Shown here piece after piece: positions 1 to 8,169 of a DNA stretch of 39,341 bases. Source of the stretch: Sphingomonadaceae bacterium 3R27E2-A (GTDB lineage Bacteria > Pseudomonadota > Alphaproteobacteria > Sphingomonadales > Sphingomonadaceae); assembly GCA_005503165.1 (NCBI GenBank), contig SCNT01000040.1, positions 1 through 39,341 on the forward strand, read 5' to 3'. Made by a program: the position numbers and the translations under genes. The notes beneath the pieces are model-generated. The model made no database searches. It worked only from the letters and a program-made list of their open reading frames with translations, and was not told the origin of the DNA. Positions within the stretch are counted from its first letter, which is position 1; each line of letters begins with the position of its first letter.

Positions 1-41
1 CGGGCATCGTCCCACCACATTAATTATCTGGAGTAGAAACT

Positions 42-1907
42 ATGTCTTCATCACGTAAATCCGCGCCCGCACGCGAACCGCTCGACATAAATCTCGACTG
101 CAAAGAATATGTCCTCGACTATCTGCAGCACAGCTTCCCGGTCCAGCTCTACGAGCCATGCGAAGACAGCGAGGGCAATCTTTCGTCGCGCCCGGTGGTC
201 GACGACAATGGCAACCCGGTGATGAACCGCGAAGCGGCCCGCTACCGCGACGCCATGATCGAGAAGCTCGCCGCGCTGCCGCCGGTCCCGGGTGCGCTCG
301 ACCAGATCGTCCAGCATTTCGGGCCCGACGCGGTTGCCGAGGTCACGGGCCGGTCGCGTCGGATCGTCCCGAAGGCCGATGGCGAGGGCATCGTGCGCTT
401 CGCGGTCCAGAACCGTCCCGGCAGCGCCAACCTAGGCGAGACCCACGCCTTCATGGACGATGCCAAGCGCATCCTGGTCTTCTCGGAGGCCGGCGGCACC
501 GGGCGCTCCTATCATGCCGACCTCGGGGTCAGGAATCAGCGCCGCAGGGTCCACTATCTGCTCGAAGCGGGCTGGAAGGCCGACACCGCGATCCAGGGCT
601 TCGGCCGGACGAACCGCACCAATCAGAAGCAGCCGCCGCTGTTCCGTCCGGTCTCGACCGACGTGAAGGCGCAAAAGCGCTTCATCTCGACGATCGCGCG
701 TCGTCTCGACACGCTGGGCGCGATCACCCGCGGCCAGCGTCAGACGGGCGGCCAGAATATGTTTCGGCCCGAGGACAATCTCGAGAGCGCCTACGCCCGC
801 GATGCGCTTCGCCGCCTCTACCAGCTGCTCGTCGACGGCAAGGTCGAGGGATGCTCGCTGCTGACCTTCGAGGCGGCGACCGGTCTGTCACTTCTCGACG
901 AGGGCGGCGGGCTCAAGGAGGAACTGCCGCCGATCACCACCTTCCTCAACCGCATGCTCGCGCTCACCATCGATCTCCAGAACATCCTGTTCGAGGCCTT
1001 CGAGGGTCTGCTCGTTGCGCGGATCGAGGGGGCGATGGCATCCGGCACTTACGAGGTCGGGCTCGAAACCCTGCGGGCGATGAGCTTCATCGTCTCGTCG
1101 CGCCAGACCATCTACACGCATCCCGGGACGGGCGCGGCGACCGAGCTTTTGACCGTCGAGAGCAAGGACCGGATCATACCGTTCGATCTCGACGAGGCGA
1201 TCGAGCTTGCGGCCGGTGGGCATGGCGAACTCGTCGTGAATGCGAGGTCCGGCCGGGCGGCGCTGCGCCAGCGTGCCCGCAGCGTCATAGACGACGACGG
1301 CAATGTGCATCGCCGCATCGGGCTGCAGCGACCGGTCGAGCGCACGCTCATGCATCTCGAGGATTATGAGGCGAGCCATTGGAAGCCTTCGTCTGCCAGC
1401 GAGTTCCGATCAGTTTGGGCGGCCGAACTCGAAGGGATCCCCGAGTATGAGACATCGACGCTCTACATGGTGTCGGGGCTCCTACTGCCGATCTGGAAGC
1501 GACTCCCGAAGGAGTCCTCGCGCGTGTACCGGCTTCAGACCGACGAGGGCGAGCGGCTGATCGGGCGCAAGGTATCGGCAGGCTGGGTGGCGTCGGTGGT
1601 CCGCGACGGGCCGTGCGACCTGCCCAAGGCCGAGGCATGGCGCTTACTCGGGGCGGGCGAGGTGGCGTTCCAGCTTACCGAAGGCCAGACGCTGCGGCGC
1701 GTCCGGTCGATGAACGATTGGCGCATCGAGCTCAGCGGGTTCAACGACCTCGGCGTCGAGCGGCTCAAAGCCATGGGCTTGATCTCCGAGATCGTTTCGT
1801 GGAAGCTCAAGCTCTACGTGCCGGCAGGGGCTGCTGGCGCCGATGTGTTCGATGCGCTCGTCGATCGGTTTCCGATCCAGCGGGTCATCGACCGCAAGGC
1901 CGCCTGA
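42..1907 (+). CDS. Strawberry-notch C-terminal helicase-lobe protein (N-terminal half absent)
   Basis: The 621-residue product matches the C-terminal half of bacterial strawberry-notch-type superfamily 2 helicases, which I recall as usually about 1400 residues and carried on alphaproteobacterial plasmids and integrative elements. Visible signs are the EYVLDYLQHSFPVQL stretch (22-36), AVAEVTGRSRRIV (97-109), the FSEAGGTGRSYHADLG segment (147-162) and the motif-VI-like GFGRTNRTNQ (186-195). The first RecA lobe with its Walker A and B motifs is not in this ORF. An in-frame TAA lies at 21-23, and GGAG at 30-33 is well placed before the ATG, so translation starts afresh here rather than running in from upstream. 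The helicase is therefore split or decayed; a partner carrying the ATPase lobe may lie left of the window. The toprim gene follows 11 bp later, indicating one operon. The family is certain; function as a separate polypeptide is not. Confidence 0.85.
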   Translation: MSSSRKSAPAREPLDINLDCKEYVLDYLQHSFPVQLYEPCEDSEGNLSSRPVVDDNGNPVMNREAARYRDAMIEKLAALPPVPGALDQIVQHFGPDAVAEVTGRSRRIVPKADGEGIVRFAVQNRPGSANLGETHAFMDDAKRILVFSEAGGTGRSYHADLGVRNQRRRVHYLLEAGWKADTAIQGFGRTNRTNQKQPPLFRPVSTDVKAQKRFISTIARRLDTLGAITRGQRQTGGQNMFRPEDNLESAYARDALRRLYQLLVDGKVEGCSLLTFEAATGLSLLDEGGGLKEELPPITTFLNRMLALTIDLQNILFEAFEGLLVARIEGAMASGTYEVGLETLRAMSFIVSSRQTIYTHPGTGAATELLTVESKDRIIPFDLDEAIELAAGGHGELVVNARSGRAALRQRARSVIDDDGNVHRRIGLQRPVERTLMHLEDYEASHWKPSSASEFRSVWAAELEGIPEYETSTLYMVSGLLLPIWKRLPKESSRVYRLQTDEGERLIGRKVSAGWVASVVRDGPCDLPKAEAWRLLGAGEVAFQLTEGQTLRRVRSMNDWRIELSGFNDLGVERLKAMGLISEIVSWKLKLYVPAGAAGADVFDALVDRFPIQRVIDRKAA

Positions 1908-1918
1908 AGGAGCCCCGC

Positions 1919-2950
1919 ATGAGCAGTCCAGCTTCCGACATATCGCGACGCCTCGGGGAGAATGCCGAGGCTGTGTGCCGCCGCTATCTCTCCAACGGCC
2001 GCCGAGAAGGCCATTACTGGATGGTTGGCGACATTCGAAACGCGCCCGGGCGAAGTCTTTATGTGCGGCTCGGCGCGAGCGGAGACGGTGGGTCTCCGGG
2101 AAAATGGACCGATGCCGCGACCGGCGATCATGGCGATCTCCTCGACATCATCGCCGCGAGCTGCGGCCATGCGGGGTTTCGCGAGACGCTGGATGAGGCG
2201 CGTCGATTCCTGAGCCTGCCTCCGCCTCCCGAGATGCCCCGAAATCCTCGACCGCCAAAGGCGCCGACCGGATCGCCGGAGTCGGCTCGGCGTTTGCTGG
2301 CAGCGACAAAGCCTCTCCTCGGCACGCTTGGAGCCGAATATCTGCGCGGACGGTCGATCACCGAGCTTTGTCCCGATGCTCCTCTCCGCTTTCACCCCCA
2401 CTGCTATTACCGCTCTTCCACCCACGATGACCCGGTCGGGCGGCCGGCGTGGCCGGCGATGATCGCAGCGGTGACCGATCTCGCGGGTTCAGTCACGGGC
2501 GTCCACCGAACCTGGCTCGACCCGGAGACCAAAGACAAGGCACCGGTTGCCGATCCGCGCCGCGCAATGGGCCACCTTCTCGGAAATGGCGTCCGCTTCG
2601 GAATTGCGGGGGCCGTCATGGCAGCGGGTGAAGGGATCGAGACGATGCTCTCGATCCGCCAGGTCATGCCGACCCTGCCCATGATCGCGGGACTGTCAGG
2701 CGCGCATCTTGCCGCCATCGCGTTCCCCGATGCGCTGCGGCGGCTCTATGTCGCGCTTGACGACGATCCCGCCGGCATGGTCGCACTGTCCACGCTTCGC
2801 GAACGCGCAGGAGTGGCCGGCATCGAGCTCATTCCCCTTGAGCCGCTCAATGACGACTTTAACGCTGACCTCAGGAAGCTGGGTCGAAGCGCAATGGCGG
2901 CCTCGCTCCGCCGGCAATTGGCAACCGCGGATCGCCTGCAGCTTCTTTGA
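1919..2950 (+). CDS. Toprim-domain primase-like protein (DUF7146-type)
   Basis: The 343-residue protein has an N-terminal region resembling a CHC2-like/DUF7146 domain (about 10-100), a proline-rich linker (101-118) and a C-terminal toprim domain. The toprim signature is visible as GEGIETMLS, with the catalytic glutamate at 238, and YVALDDDPAG, with metal-binding aspartates at 281-283. This family is found on plasmids and phage-like elements and is thought to act in priming DNA synthesis. The start is the ATG eleven bases after the helicase-lobe stop, with AAGGAG overlapping that stop as ribosome site. An upstream extension of the open frame is a shadow inside the previous gene. The pairing with a strawberry-notch gene recurs on alphaproteobacterial mobile elements and supports a plasmid or integrative origin for this end of the window. 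Confidence 0.85.
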   Translation: MSSPASDISRRLGENAEAVCRRYLSNGRREGHYWMVGDIRNAPGRSLYVRLGASGDGGSPGKWTDAATGDHGDLLDIIAASCGHAGFRETLDEARRFLSLPPPPEMPRNPRPPKAPTGSPESARRLLAATKPLLGTLGAEYLRGRSITELCPDAPLRFHPHCYYRSSTHDDPVGRPAWPAMIAAVTDLAGSVTGVHRTWLDPETKDKAPVADPRRAMGHLLGNGVRFGIAGAVMAAGEGIETMLSIRQVMPTLPMIAGLSGAHLAAIAFPDALRRLYVALDDDPAGMVALSTLRERAGVAGIELIPLEPLNDDFNADLRKLGRSAMAASLRRQLATADRLQLL

Positions 2951-3255
2951 TTGGTGGCGGATTGCCGGGAGGGTTAGCGAGCGGCGTGGGAGCCTTGCGG
3001 CTTCTCCGTTGCGGTGCGCGCCCGGCCTTCGCGAGAGGGCGACTGTGGCAGGCGGGGCGGGGCAACAATGGCGTGCGTGCGGCTATTTTCCGCCGGGGCC
3101 TCGCGGCCCCTTTGCATCGCGAAACAAAATAGCCGCGCGCTCGCCATCCTTCGCTGCGCTTCGGTCGCGGCGCGCCGCGATGCAGCCCCGCTCCGCATGC
3201 CGCCTTCCGTCGCCACGAAGGCCGCACGAGGCGCGGCTTGGACAGACGGAGACCC
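2951..3255. other. Non-coding stretch with nested inverted repeats
   Basis: About 305 bp between the toprim and DUF2493 genes hold no credible gene; the small open frames here lack ribosome sites and overlap each other. The stretch is very GC-rich apart from two AT-containing arms at 3079-3089 and 3126-3136, which form a perfect inverted repeat around a smaller perfect hairpin. It could be a regulatory leader, a transcript end or an element-specific site. Confidence 0.5.
3079..3136. repeat. Nested inverted repeat (stem-loop within a stem)
   Basis: The outer arms GCGGCTATTTT (3079-3089) and AAAATAGCCGC (3126-3136) are perfect 11-bp reverse complements. Inside them GGGGCC (3095-3100) and GGCCCC (3105-3110) form a second perfect 6-bp stem with a TCGC loop. 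No U-run follows the right arm, so a simple intrinsic terminator does not explain the structure. The role is unknown. Confidence 0.6.
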
Positions 3256-4191
3256 ATGATGCAAGGCGACGCCACCCCGCACGACTGTCCCGCCGAACCC
3301 GGCACCACGGCCTATTTGCTACAGGAGATGCAGCTCTTCGGCCACCGTCCGTTCGAAGACGAACCTGACCCGAGACCGCTTCCCGACGCGCATCTTGCCG
3401 GCGGCGCGATCGCGGACATGTTCGATGCGCTGGCCGGATGTCTCGTCGAAACCCGGATCGAGCCCGATCTCGACGACCTCCTCTGGAACCTGGTCAACAT
3501 CTTCCACCGGGCCGGCGAACGTGTCGAGCGCGCGCTCGACGACAATGAGCAGCTCCAGCGCCGCCTCCAGCGCGAGCAGGACGGCAGCGAGATCCGGTCG
3601 GTCGAACTCGAGCGGGCAACCCGAGAGGGCATCTCGCTCCTCGAACGGCGCGATACCATGGAGTTCTTCCGCGAGGCAGCCGCCGAGCAGTTCCGCATCC
3701 TGCTGCGCAAGGCCTGGGCGCCGCGAACCGGGTCGCGCGCGCATCGCCGCGCGATGACGGCATCGCTGATCGACAGCCGCGATTTCCTCGACGCAAGACT
3801 TCGCGAGAAAGCCGCGGCCCTGCTACCCGAAGGAACGCGGATCGCTTTCACCGGCGGAAGCGATACCGGCGATCACAACGCCATCTGGACTGCGCTGGAC
3901 AAGGTTCGGGCGCGGCATGTCGACATGATCCTGCTTCACGGGGCGGCGCCTACGGGGGCCGAACGTGCCGCTGCCTGCTGGGCCGATAGTCGGGGCGTGG
4001 CGCAGGTCGCCTTTCGGCCCGACTGGAACCGCCATGGCAAAGCGGCCCCATTCAAGCGCAACGACCGGATGCTCGAGGCGCTGCCCGTCGGCCTCATCGT
4101 CTTTCCGGGAAGCGGCATACAGGACAATCTCGCCGACAAGGCGGCGCGGATGGGTATCCCGCTCTGGGATTTCCGGCGCGCAACGCGCTGA
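3256..4191 (+). CDS. DUF2493 domain-containing protein (YspA/SLOG-like)
   Basis: The 311-residue protein has an acidic, helical N-terminal half (coiled-coil-prone around residues 85-125) and a C-terminal DUF2493 domain of the SLOG nucleotide-binding superfamily. The domain is recognised by the RIAFTGGSD strand and glycine turn, the LLHGAAPTGAERAAACWA stretch and FRPDWNRHGKAAPFKRND. These proteins are frequent on alphaproteobacterial plasmids; they are thought to bind a nucleotide-derived ligand, but their task is not established. The frame is open back to a TTG at 3238, but GGAG at 3248-3251 favours the tandem ATGs at 3256 or 3259. It is the last recognisable gene of the mobile-element block. 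Confidence 0.8.
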   Translation: MMQGDATPHDCPAEPGTTAYLLQEMQLFGHRPFEDEPDPRPLPDAHLAGGAIADMFDALAGCLVETRIEPDLDDLLWNLVNIFHRAGERVERALDDNEQLQRRLQREQDGSEIRSVELERATREGISLLERRDTMEFFREAAAEQFRILLRKAWAPRTGSRAHRRAMTASLIDSRDFLDARLREKAAALLPEGTRIAFTGGSDTGDHNAIWTALDKVRARHVDMILLHGAAPTGAERAAACWADSRGVAQVAFRPDWNRHGKAAPFKRNDRMLEALPVGLIVFPGSGIQDNLADKAARMGIPLWDFRRATR

Positions 4192-4438
4192 GCCGCAGAT
4201 TGCCCGTCGCGGCGTACCGCCCGTCGTTCATCGCCGGCATCCGATGCCGCATCGATCCGCCTGCACGCTATAACGCGGCACCGCTCGGGCCGGGGAGGCG
4301 CCGTGCTTCCGCAGGCAGAAGGGCCCGTCGGGGACATCCGAGGCTTCCAGCCTGCCGGCGCCCTCCTACCGATCGGCCCCGCTCGGATATCGGTGTGCAG
4401 CCTCTCGGCGCGGCCGCGCCGCAGCTAAAGGCCCTCGG
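4192..4438. other. Non-coding junction between mobile-element genes and catabolic island
   Basis: No gene is supported in these 247 bp, which separate the DUF2493 gene from the converging ferredoxin gene. An imperfect GC-rich inverted repeat (around GGAGGCGCC near 4294 and GGCGCCCTCC near 4357) could serve as a bidirectional terminator, but no U-run accompanies it. I could not identify an attachment site or direct repeat. Confidence 0.35.
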
Positions 4439-4765
4439 TCAATATTGCTGCTCCGGGACGCGAAGCACAAGCCCGTCGAGCCGATCATCGAGCTTGATCT
4501 GGCAGGCAAGCCGACTTTCCGTCGTGGTTCCCTCAGCAAATTGGAGCAAGTCGGCCTCCATACTGTCATCCGCCAGGCGGCCGACCCGGTCGATCCACGC
4601 AGGATCGACATGGACGTGGCAAGTTGCACAGGCGCATTGGCCTCCGCAATCGCCGTCGATGCCCGGAACCTCGTTGAACAGAGCCGCCTCGCGCGCCGTC
4701 ATGCCAGGTTCGATTTCAACCGGAAACCGCCGACCGTCATGGGCGACGAAGGTGACCTTCACCAT
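4439..4765 (-). CDS. [2Fe-2S] ferredoxin, putidaredoxin/adrenodoxin type
   Basis: A 108-residue ferredoxin that most likely passes electrons to the adjacent P450. The cluster ligands fit the vertebrate-type pattern: Cys40, Cys46, Cys49 and Cys88, within DCGGQCACATCH, plus an additional Cys44 that I recall from ferredoxins of CYP153 systems. The open frame begins at a TTG at 4798 overlapping the P450 stop, but the ATG at 4765 gives the normal N-terminus (MVKVTFV) and has GGGAAGG upstream. It lies about 30 bp after the P450 on the same strand, so the two are probably co-transcribed. No ferredoxin reductase is present in the window, so one from elsewhere in the genome would be needed. Confidence 0.9.
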   Translation of the reverse strand: MVKVTFVAHDGRRFPVEIEPGMTAREAALFNEVPGIDGDCGGQCACATCHVHVDPAWIDRVGRLADDSMEADLLQFAEGTTTESRLACQIKLDDRLDGLVLRVPEQQY

Positions 4766-4794
4766 AAGATTGTGACCTTCCCTTGGTGCATCGA

Positions 4795-6072
4795 TCAATG
4801 CGCGCGAAGTTTGACCGGCAGGCGGGTGATGCCGCGAACGAGATTGGAGAGCAGGCGTTCGGGCTCACCCACCATCTCGACAAGGCGGAAGCGCTTGTGG
4901 ATCTCTTCCCAGATGATCCGCAGCTGCAGTTCGGCAAGACGGTTGCCCATGCAGCGATGGATCCCGTAGCCGAATGACAGATGCTGGCGCGGGTTCTTTC
5001 GGTCGATGATGAATTCTTCGGGCCTCTCGATCACCGTTTCGTCCCGGTTGCCCGAGAGATACCACATGACGACCTTGTCGCCCTTGGCGATGCGCTTTCC
5101 GCCGATCTCGCTATCCGCCAGCGCGGTCCGGCGCATATGGGTCAACGGGGTCTGCCAGCGGATGATCTCGGGGACCATACTGCCGATCAGCGAGGGGTGC
5201 TGGCGCAGCTTCTCATATTGATCGGGGTTCTGGTTGAGCGCGATCACACCCCCGCTGATCGAGTTGCGCGTGGTGTCGTTCCCGCCGACGATCAGCAAGA
5301 GCAGGTTGCCCAGAAATTCGAGGAAGGGCATTTCACGCGTGGCCGGCGAATTCGCCATCATCGTGATCAGGTCGCTACCCTCGGAGCGGTCGATGCGTTG
5401 ATCCCAAAGGCCCTTGAAATACATGGCGCACTCGATCAGCTCCTGGCGGCGCTGCTCGTTGCTCTCGACGATGCCGGATCCCGGAATCGCGGTGGTTACG
5501 TCCGACCAGCGCGTCAGCTTGGCCCGCTCGTCCCAAGGAAAATCGAACAGCGTCGCAAGCGTCATCGTCGTCAGTTCGACCGAAACGCTCTTCACCCAGT
5601 CGATTTCTTCGCCCACCGGCAGGGAATCGAGAATGGCCCCGGCCCGTTCGCGGATCACCGGTTCGAGCAACAGCAGGTTGGATGGTGCCACTGCCGGCGT
5701 AACCGCCTTGCGCTGCGCGTCATGCTTGGGCTGGTCCATCGCGATGAACATTTCGAGCTCGAGATTGGTCGCGTCGTTGTGCATGTCCTGGATGGCGATG
5801 CCGCCCAACTTGGCTTCGGACGAAAACAGCTTGTGATTGGTATCGACCGCCATGATGTCGTTGTACCTGGTGATCGACCAATAGGGTCCGAAGGCGCTCT
5901 CCGAACAATAATGCACCGGATCCTCGCGCCGCAACCGCTCGAAGAAGGCTCCGACCTTGTCGCTCTGGAACAGGCTCGGACGAGAGACGTCGATTTCCGC
6001 AAGCGGGATTTCGGCAATTGGGCGGTCCGGTTCTTCGCGATCCGGACCGGACTGCATCGATCGCGTAGCCAT
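4795..6072 (-). CDS. Cytochrome P450, CYP153-like
   Basis: A soluble bacterial P450 of 425 residues. Diagnostic features are the I-helix GGNDTT (263-268), the ExxR pair Glu302/Arg305 (EIIR), and the haem loop FGYGIHRC with the thiolate ligand Cys374. The stretches HMRRTAL, GDKVVMWYLSGNRDE and GNRLAELQLRIIWEEIHKRF resemble CYP153 enzymes, which hydroxylate terminal carbons of alkanes and alicyclic or terpene-like compounds with a ferredoxin and reductase; I assign the subfamily by recognition, not by alignment. The ATG at 6072 follows GGGAG and is preferred to the one at 6120, which lacks a ribosome site. It is divergent from a GntR-family regulator and an acyl-CoA-type operon, suggesting that it makes the first oxidation of the substrate handled there. 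Confidence 0.9.
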   Translation of the reverse strand: MATRSMQSGPDREEPDRPIAEIPLAEIDVSRPSLFQSDKVGAFFERLRREDPVHYCSESAFGPYWSITRYNDIMAVDTNHKLFSSEAKLGGIAIQDMHNDATNLELEMFIAMDQPKHDAQRKAVTPAVAPSNLLLLEPVIRERAGAILDSLPVGEEIDWVKSVSVELTTMTLATLFDFPWDERAKLTRWSDVTTAIPGSGIVESNEQRRQELIECAMYFKGLWDQRIDRSEGSDLITMMANSPATREMPFLEFLGNLLLLIVGGNDTTRNSISGGVIALNQNPDQYEKLRQHPSLIGSMVPEIIRWQTPLTHMRRTALADSEIGGKRIAKGDKVVMWYLSGNRDETVIERPEEFIIDRKNPRQHLSFGYGIHRCMGNRLAELQLRIIWEEIHKRFRLVEMVGEPERLLSNLVRGITRLPVKLRAH

Positions 6073-6104
6073 GACCGCGCCACTCCCTTTCCTGTGTCGG
6101 GTGC

Positions 6105-6133
6105 GGCATAGGAGAAACATGCCGATTCGTCAA
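6105..6133 (-). promoter_or_regulatory. Predicted sigma-70-type promoter for the P450-ferredoxin pair
   Basis: On the minus strand a TTGACG box (complement of 6128-6133) is followed after exactly 17 bp by TATGCC (complement of 6105-6110). Transcription would begin about 25-30 bp before the preferred P450 start. The -10 box is only a partial match. Confidence 0.4.
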
Positions 6134-6152
6134 TAATAGTATAAGCTTTTAC

Positions 6153-6186
6153 GGGTCACTCCCCCAAGTAACCCGGCATATGACCC
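6153..6186. promoter_or_regulatory. Candidate operator: inverted GGGTCA half-sites
   Basis: GGGTCAC (6153-6159) and GTAACCC (6168-6174) form a near-perfect inverted repeat, and a third half-site TGACCC lies at 6181-6186. They sit between the two predicted divergent promoters, where the neighbouring GntR-family protein would be expected to control both directions. The assignment to that regulator is inference. Confidence 0.4.
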
Positions 6187-6191
6187 ATGTG

Positions 6192-6220
6192 TTGACAATA
6201 TCTCGTCGAAATCTTATCAG
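6192..6220 (+). promoter_or_regulatory. Predicted promoter giving a leaderless gntR transcript
   Basis: A perfect TTGACA (6192-6197) and TATCAG (6215-6220, four of six matches to the -10 consensus) are 17 bp apart. Transcription would start at or next to the ATG at 6227. No Shine-Dalgarno sequence precedes that ATG, which fits a leaderless message. Confidence 0.5.
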
Positions 6221-6226
6221 AATTAT

Positions 6227-7012
6227 ATGCAATCAAGCCGCAATCCCGCCCGCACCGTGGCACTCGGCAGTGGCCAGGCTCCGGCCAAGGCCAAGCGTGC
6301 GCTGGTGCTGGCTCGCGAAATAGTCGATGATATCGAGAGCAGGGCGCAAGGACCCGGAGACCGGCTGCCCCCCGAAGACGTCATGCTGGCGCGCTACGAT
6401 GTGGCGCGGGCAACGCTTCGCGAGGCGCTGCGCTTTCTTGAATTGCAGGGTGTCATCCACCTCGCCCAGGGCCGGGGGGGCGGGCCGGTCATCACGCGAC
6501 CCCAGACCGCCGATTTCGCCAGTTCGATGGCGTTGATCCTCCAATTCATGGACACCGATCTTCGGGCGCTGCTCGAGTTGCGCGAGGCGGTCGCCCCGAC
6601 GGTTGCGGCGCGGGCGGCCGAAATGGCAACCGTCGCGGATCTCGCCGCGCTCGAGGATTGCCTGGGACGGCTCGAGCGCGAGCGAGACGGAGCGGAATTC
6701 GAGGAAACCAATCGCCGGTTTCACGATCTGCTGGGCTGGGCCAGCGGCAACCCCACATTTGGCCTGCTTGTCTCCGCACTGCACTTGTTGACCCGCAACA
6801 TGTCGATAAGCCTGGGCTATTCGGCCCAGGAACGCGACACCCAGCTGCGGTGCCTTGGCCGCGTGCTGCACGCCGTCCGGATGCGCGATGCGGCGGGCGC
6901 GCGCCGCCAGATGGAGCGGCTGATCGCTGGTTCGACAACCTACCTGGCCGAGCGCAGTCCCGATCTGCTCGCGCAAAAGGTGCGCTGGGGGAACGCAAGC
7001 AGGCTAGCTTGA
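6227..7012 (+). CDS. GntR-family regulator, FadR/FCD subgroup
   Basis: The 261-residue protein has a winged helix-turn-helix (about residues 25-90, including DRLPPEDVMLARYDVARATLREALRFLELQGVI) followed by an all-helical FCD effector domain (about 105-235) with RFHDLLG and LHAVRMRD segments typical of the ligand or metal pocket. FCD regulators sense organic acids or acyl compounds and usually repress a neighbouring catabolic operon. Its position as first gene of the rightward operon and divergent from the P450 implies control of both. The ATG follows the predicted -10 box by six bases and has no ribosome site, suggesting leaderless translation. The next gene begins 13 bp after its stop. The inducer is unknown; a pathway acyl-CoA or acid is plausible. 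Confidence 0.85.
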   Translation: MQSSRNPARTVALGSGQAPAKAKRALVLAREIVDDIESRAQGPGDRLPPEDVMLARYDVARATLREALRFLELQGVIHLAQGRGGGPVITRPQTADFASSMALILQFMDTDLRALLELREAVAPTVAARAAEMATVADLAALEDCLGRLERERDGAEFEETNRRFHDLLGWASGNPTFGLLVSALHLLTRNMSISLGYSAQERDTQLRCLGRVLHAVRMRDAAGARRQMERLIAGSTTYLAERSPDLLAQKVRWGNASRLA

Positions 7013-7025
7013 AGGGAGAGAGGCA

Positions 7026-8165
7026 ATGGCCTTGAACAGCCGCATTTGTGAGTTGCTGAAGATCGATTACCCGATCGTGCTTGCGGGAATGGGCGGGGCA
7101 AGCGTTCCGGCGCTGGCGGCTGCGGTTTCCAATGCCGGCGGGCTGGGCGTGCTTGGCGCCGCGGCCTGCGCGCCCGAGCGGCTGCGGGCATGGATTCGCC
7201 AGACCCGCGAACTGACAGACAAACCGTTCGGGGTCGATACGCTGCTCCCTGCCTCGGTACGCCGCGGCAAGCCCGCCCCAGATGGCGCGGCGCCCGTCGA
7301 TCCGATGGAGCTTGCTGCCGAATATCGCCAGTTCGCCGAGGAATTCATGGCCCGCGAGGGGTTGGCCAAGGCCGATAGCGAGGCGGCGCGACGCGCGATC
7401 GGCGGACGGGATGCAGAAGGCGGCCCGCCGCTCTTCTCGAAGGAGTTCTTCGAGGCGCAGATGGAAGTCGTGATCGAGGAAAAGGTGCCGGTCTACGCCG
7501 CCGGGCTCGGTAACCCCGGCCCGTGGATGGACCGGCTCCACGCAAACGGGACCATCGTCATGGCGGTTGTCGGCAAGGTCCAGCACGCGCGCCAGGTGGT
7601 CGAGAGCGGTATCGACGTGATCGTCGCCCAGGGCCATGACGGCGGGGGGCATAATTCGCCGATCGGGACGATCTCGCTGATCCCGCAGGTGGTCGATGCC
7701 GTCGGCGACAGGGTGCCGGTGCTCGGCGCGGGCGGCATATCCGATGGCCGGGGGGTCGCCGCTGCCTTCATGCTGGGTGCCGAAGGGGCCTGGGTTGGCA
7801 CGGCATTCCTTGCCACGGAAGAGGCGGGGATCGAGGACTTCCAGAAGGAGGCGATCGTCGAAGGCGGCGAGTCCGATACCGTGGTCAGTCGCTCGATCAC
7901 CGGCAAGCCGGCACGAATGATCCGGAACAAATGGGCTGACGCGTGGGTCGCGGCAGGCAAGGAACCTTTGCCGATGCCATATCAGTCGATGATCGCCGGC
8001 CCGGTCATGGCCGCCGGTATCGAGTCAAGGCGCAAAGATATTCTCCCCGGGTTCGCCGGGCAGGGCATCGGCCTGATCCACGCGGTGCGCCCCGCGGCTT
8101 CGGTCATGGCCGATCTGGTTTCCGAGGCCGAGAAGGCCCTCGCGCTGGCCAGCCGTTTTCGCTGA
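7026..8165 (+). CDS. NAD(P)H-dependent flavin oxidoreductase (nitronate monooxygenase family)
   Basis: A 379-residue FMN TIM-barrel enzyme of the nitronate monooxygenase/2-nitropropane dioxygenase family. The start [24 protein letters not shown], the [14 protein letters not shown] segment (198-211) holding the expected active-site histidine, and the phosphate-binding [10 protein letters not shown] (232-241) are characteristic. It is preceded by a strong GGGAGAGAGG ribosome site. Within acyl-CoA degradation clusters such proteins are often annotated as nitronate monooxygenases, but an enoyl reductase or other flavin redox role may be nearer the truth; the sequence does not settle it. About 60 residues (roughly 75-145) appear extra relative to the shortest family members. 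Confidence 0.85.
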   Translation: MALNSRICELLKIDYPIVLAGMGGASVPALAAAVSNAGGLGVLGAAACAPERLRAWIRQTRELTDKPFGVDTLLPASVRRGKPAPDGAAPVDPMELAAEYRQFAEEFMAREGLAKADSEAARRAIGGRDAEGGPPLFSKEFFEAQMEVVIEEKVPVYAAGLGNPGPWMDRLHANGTIVMAVVGKVQHARQVVESGIDVIVAQGHDGGGHNSPIGTISLIPQVVDAVGDRVPVLGAGGISDGRGVAAAFMLGAEGAWVGTAFLATEEAGIEDFQKEAIVEGGESDTVVSRSITGKPARMIRNKWADAWVAAGKEPLPMPYQSMIAGPVMAAGIESRRKDILPGFAGQGIGLIHAVRPAASVMADLVSEAEKALALASRFR

Positions 8166-8169
8166 CCCG

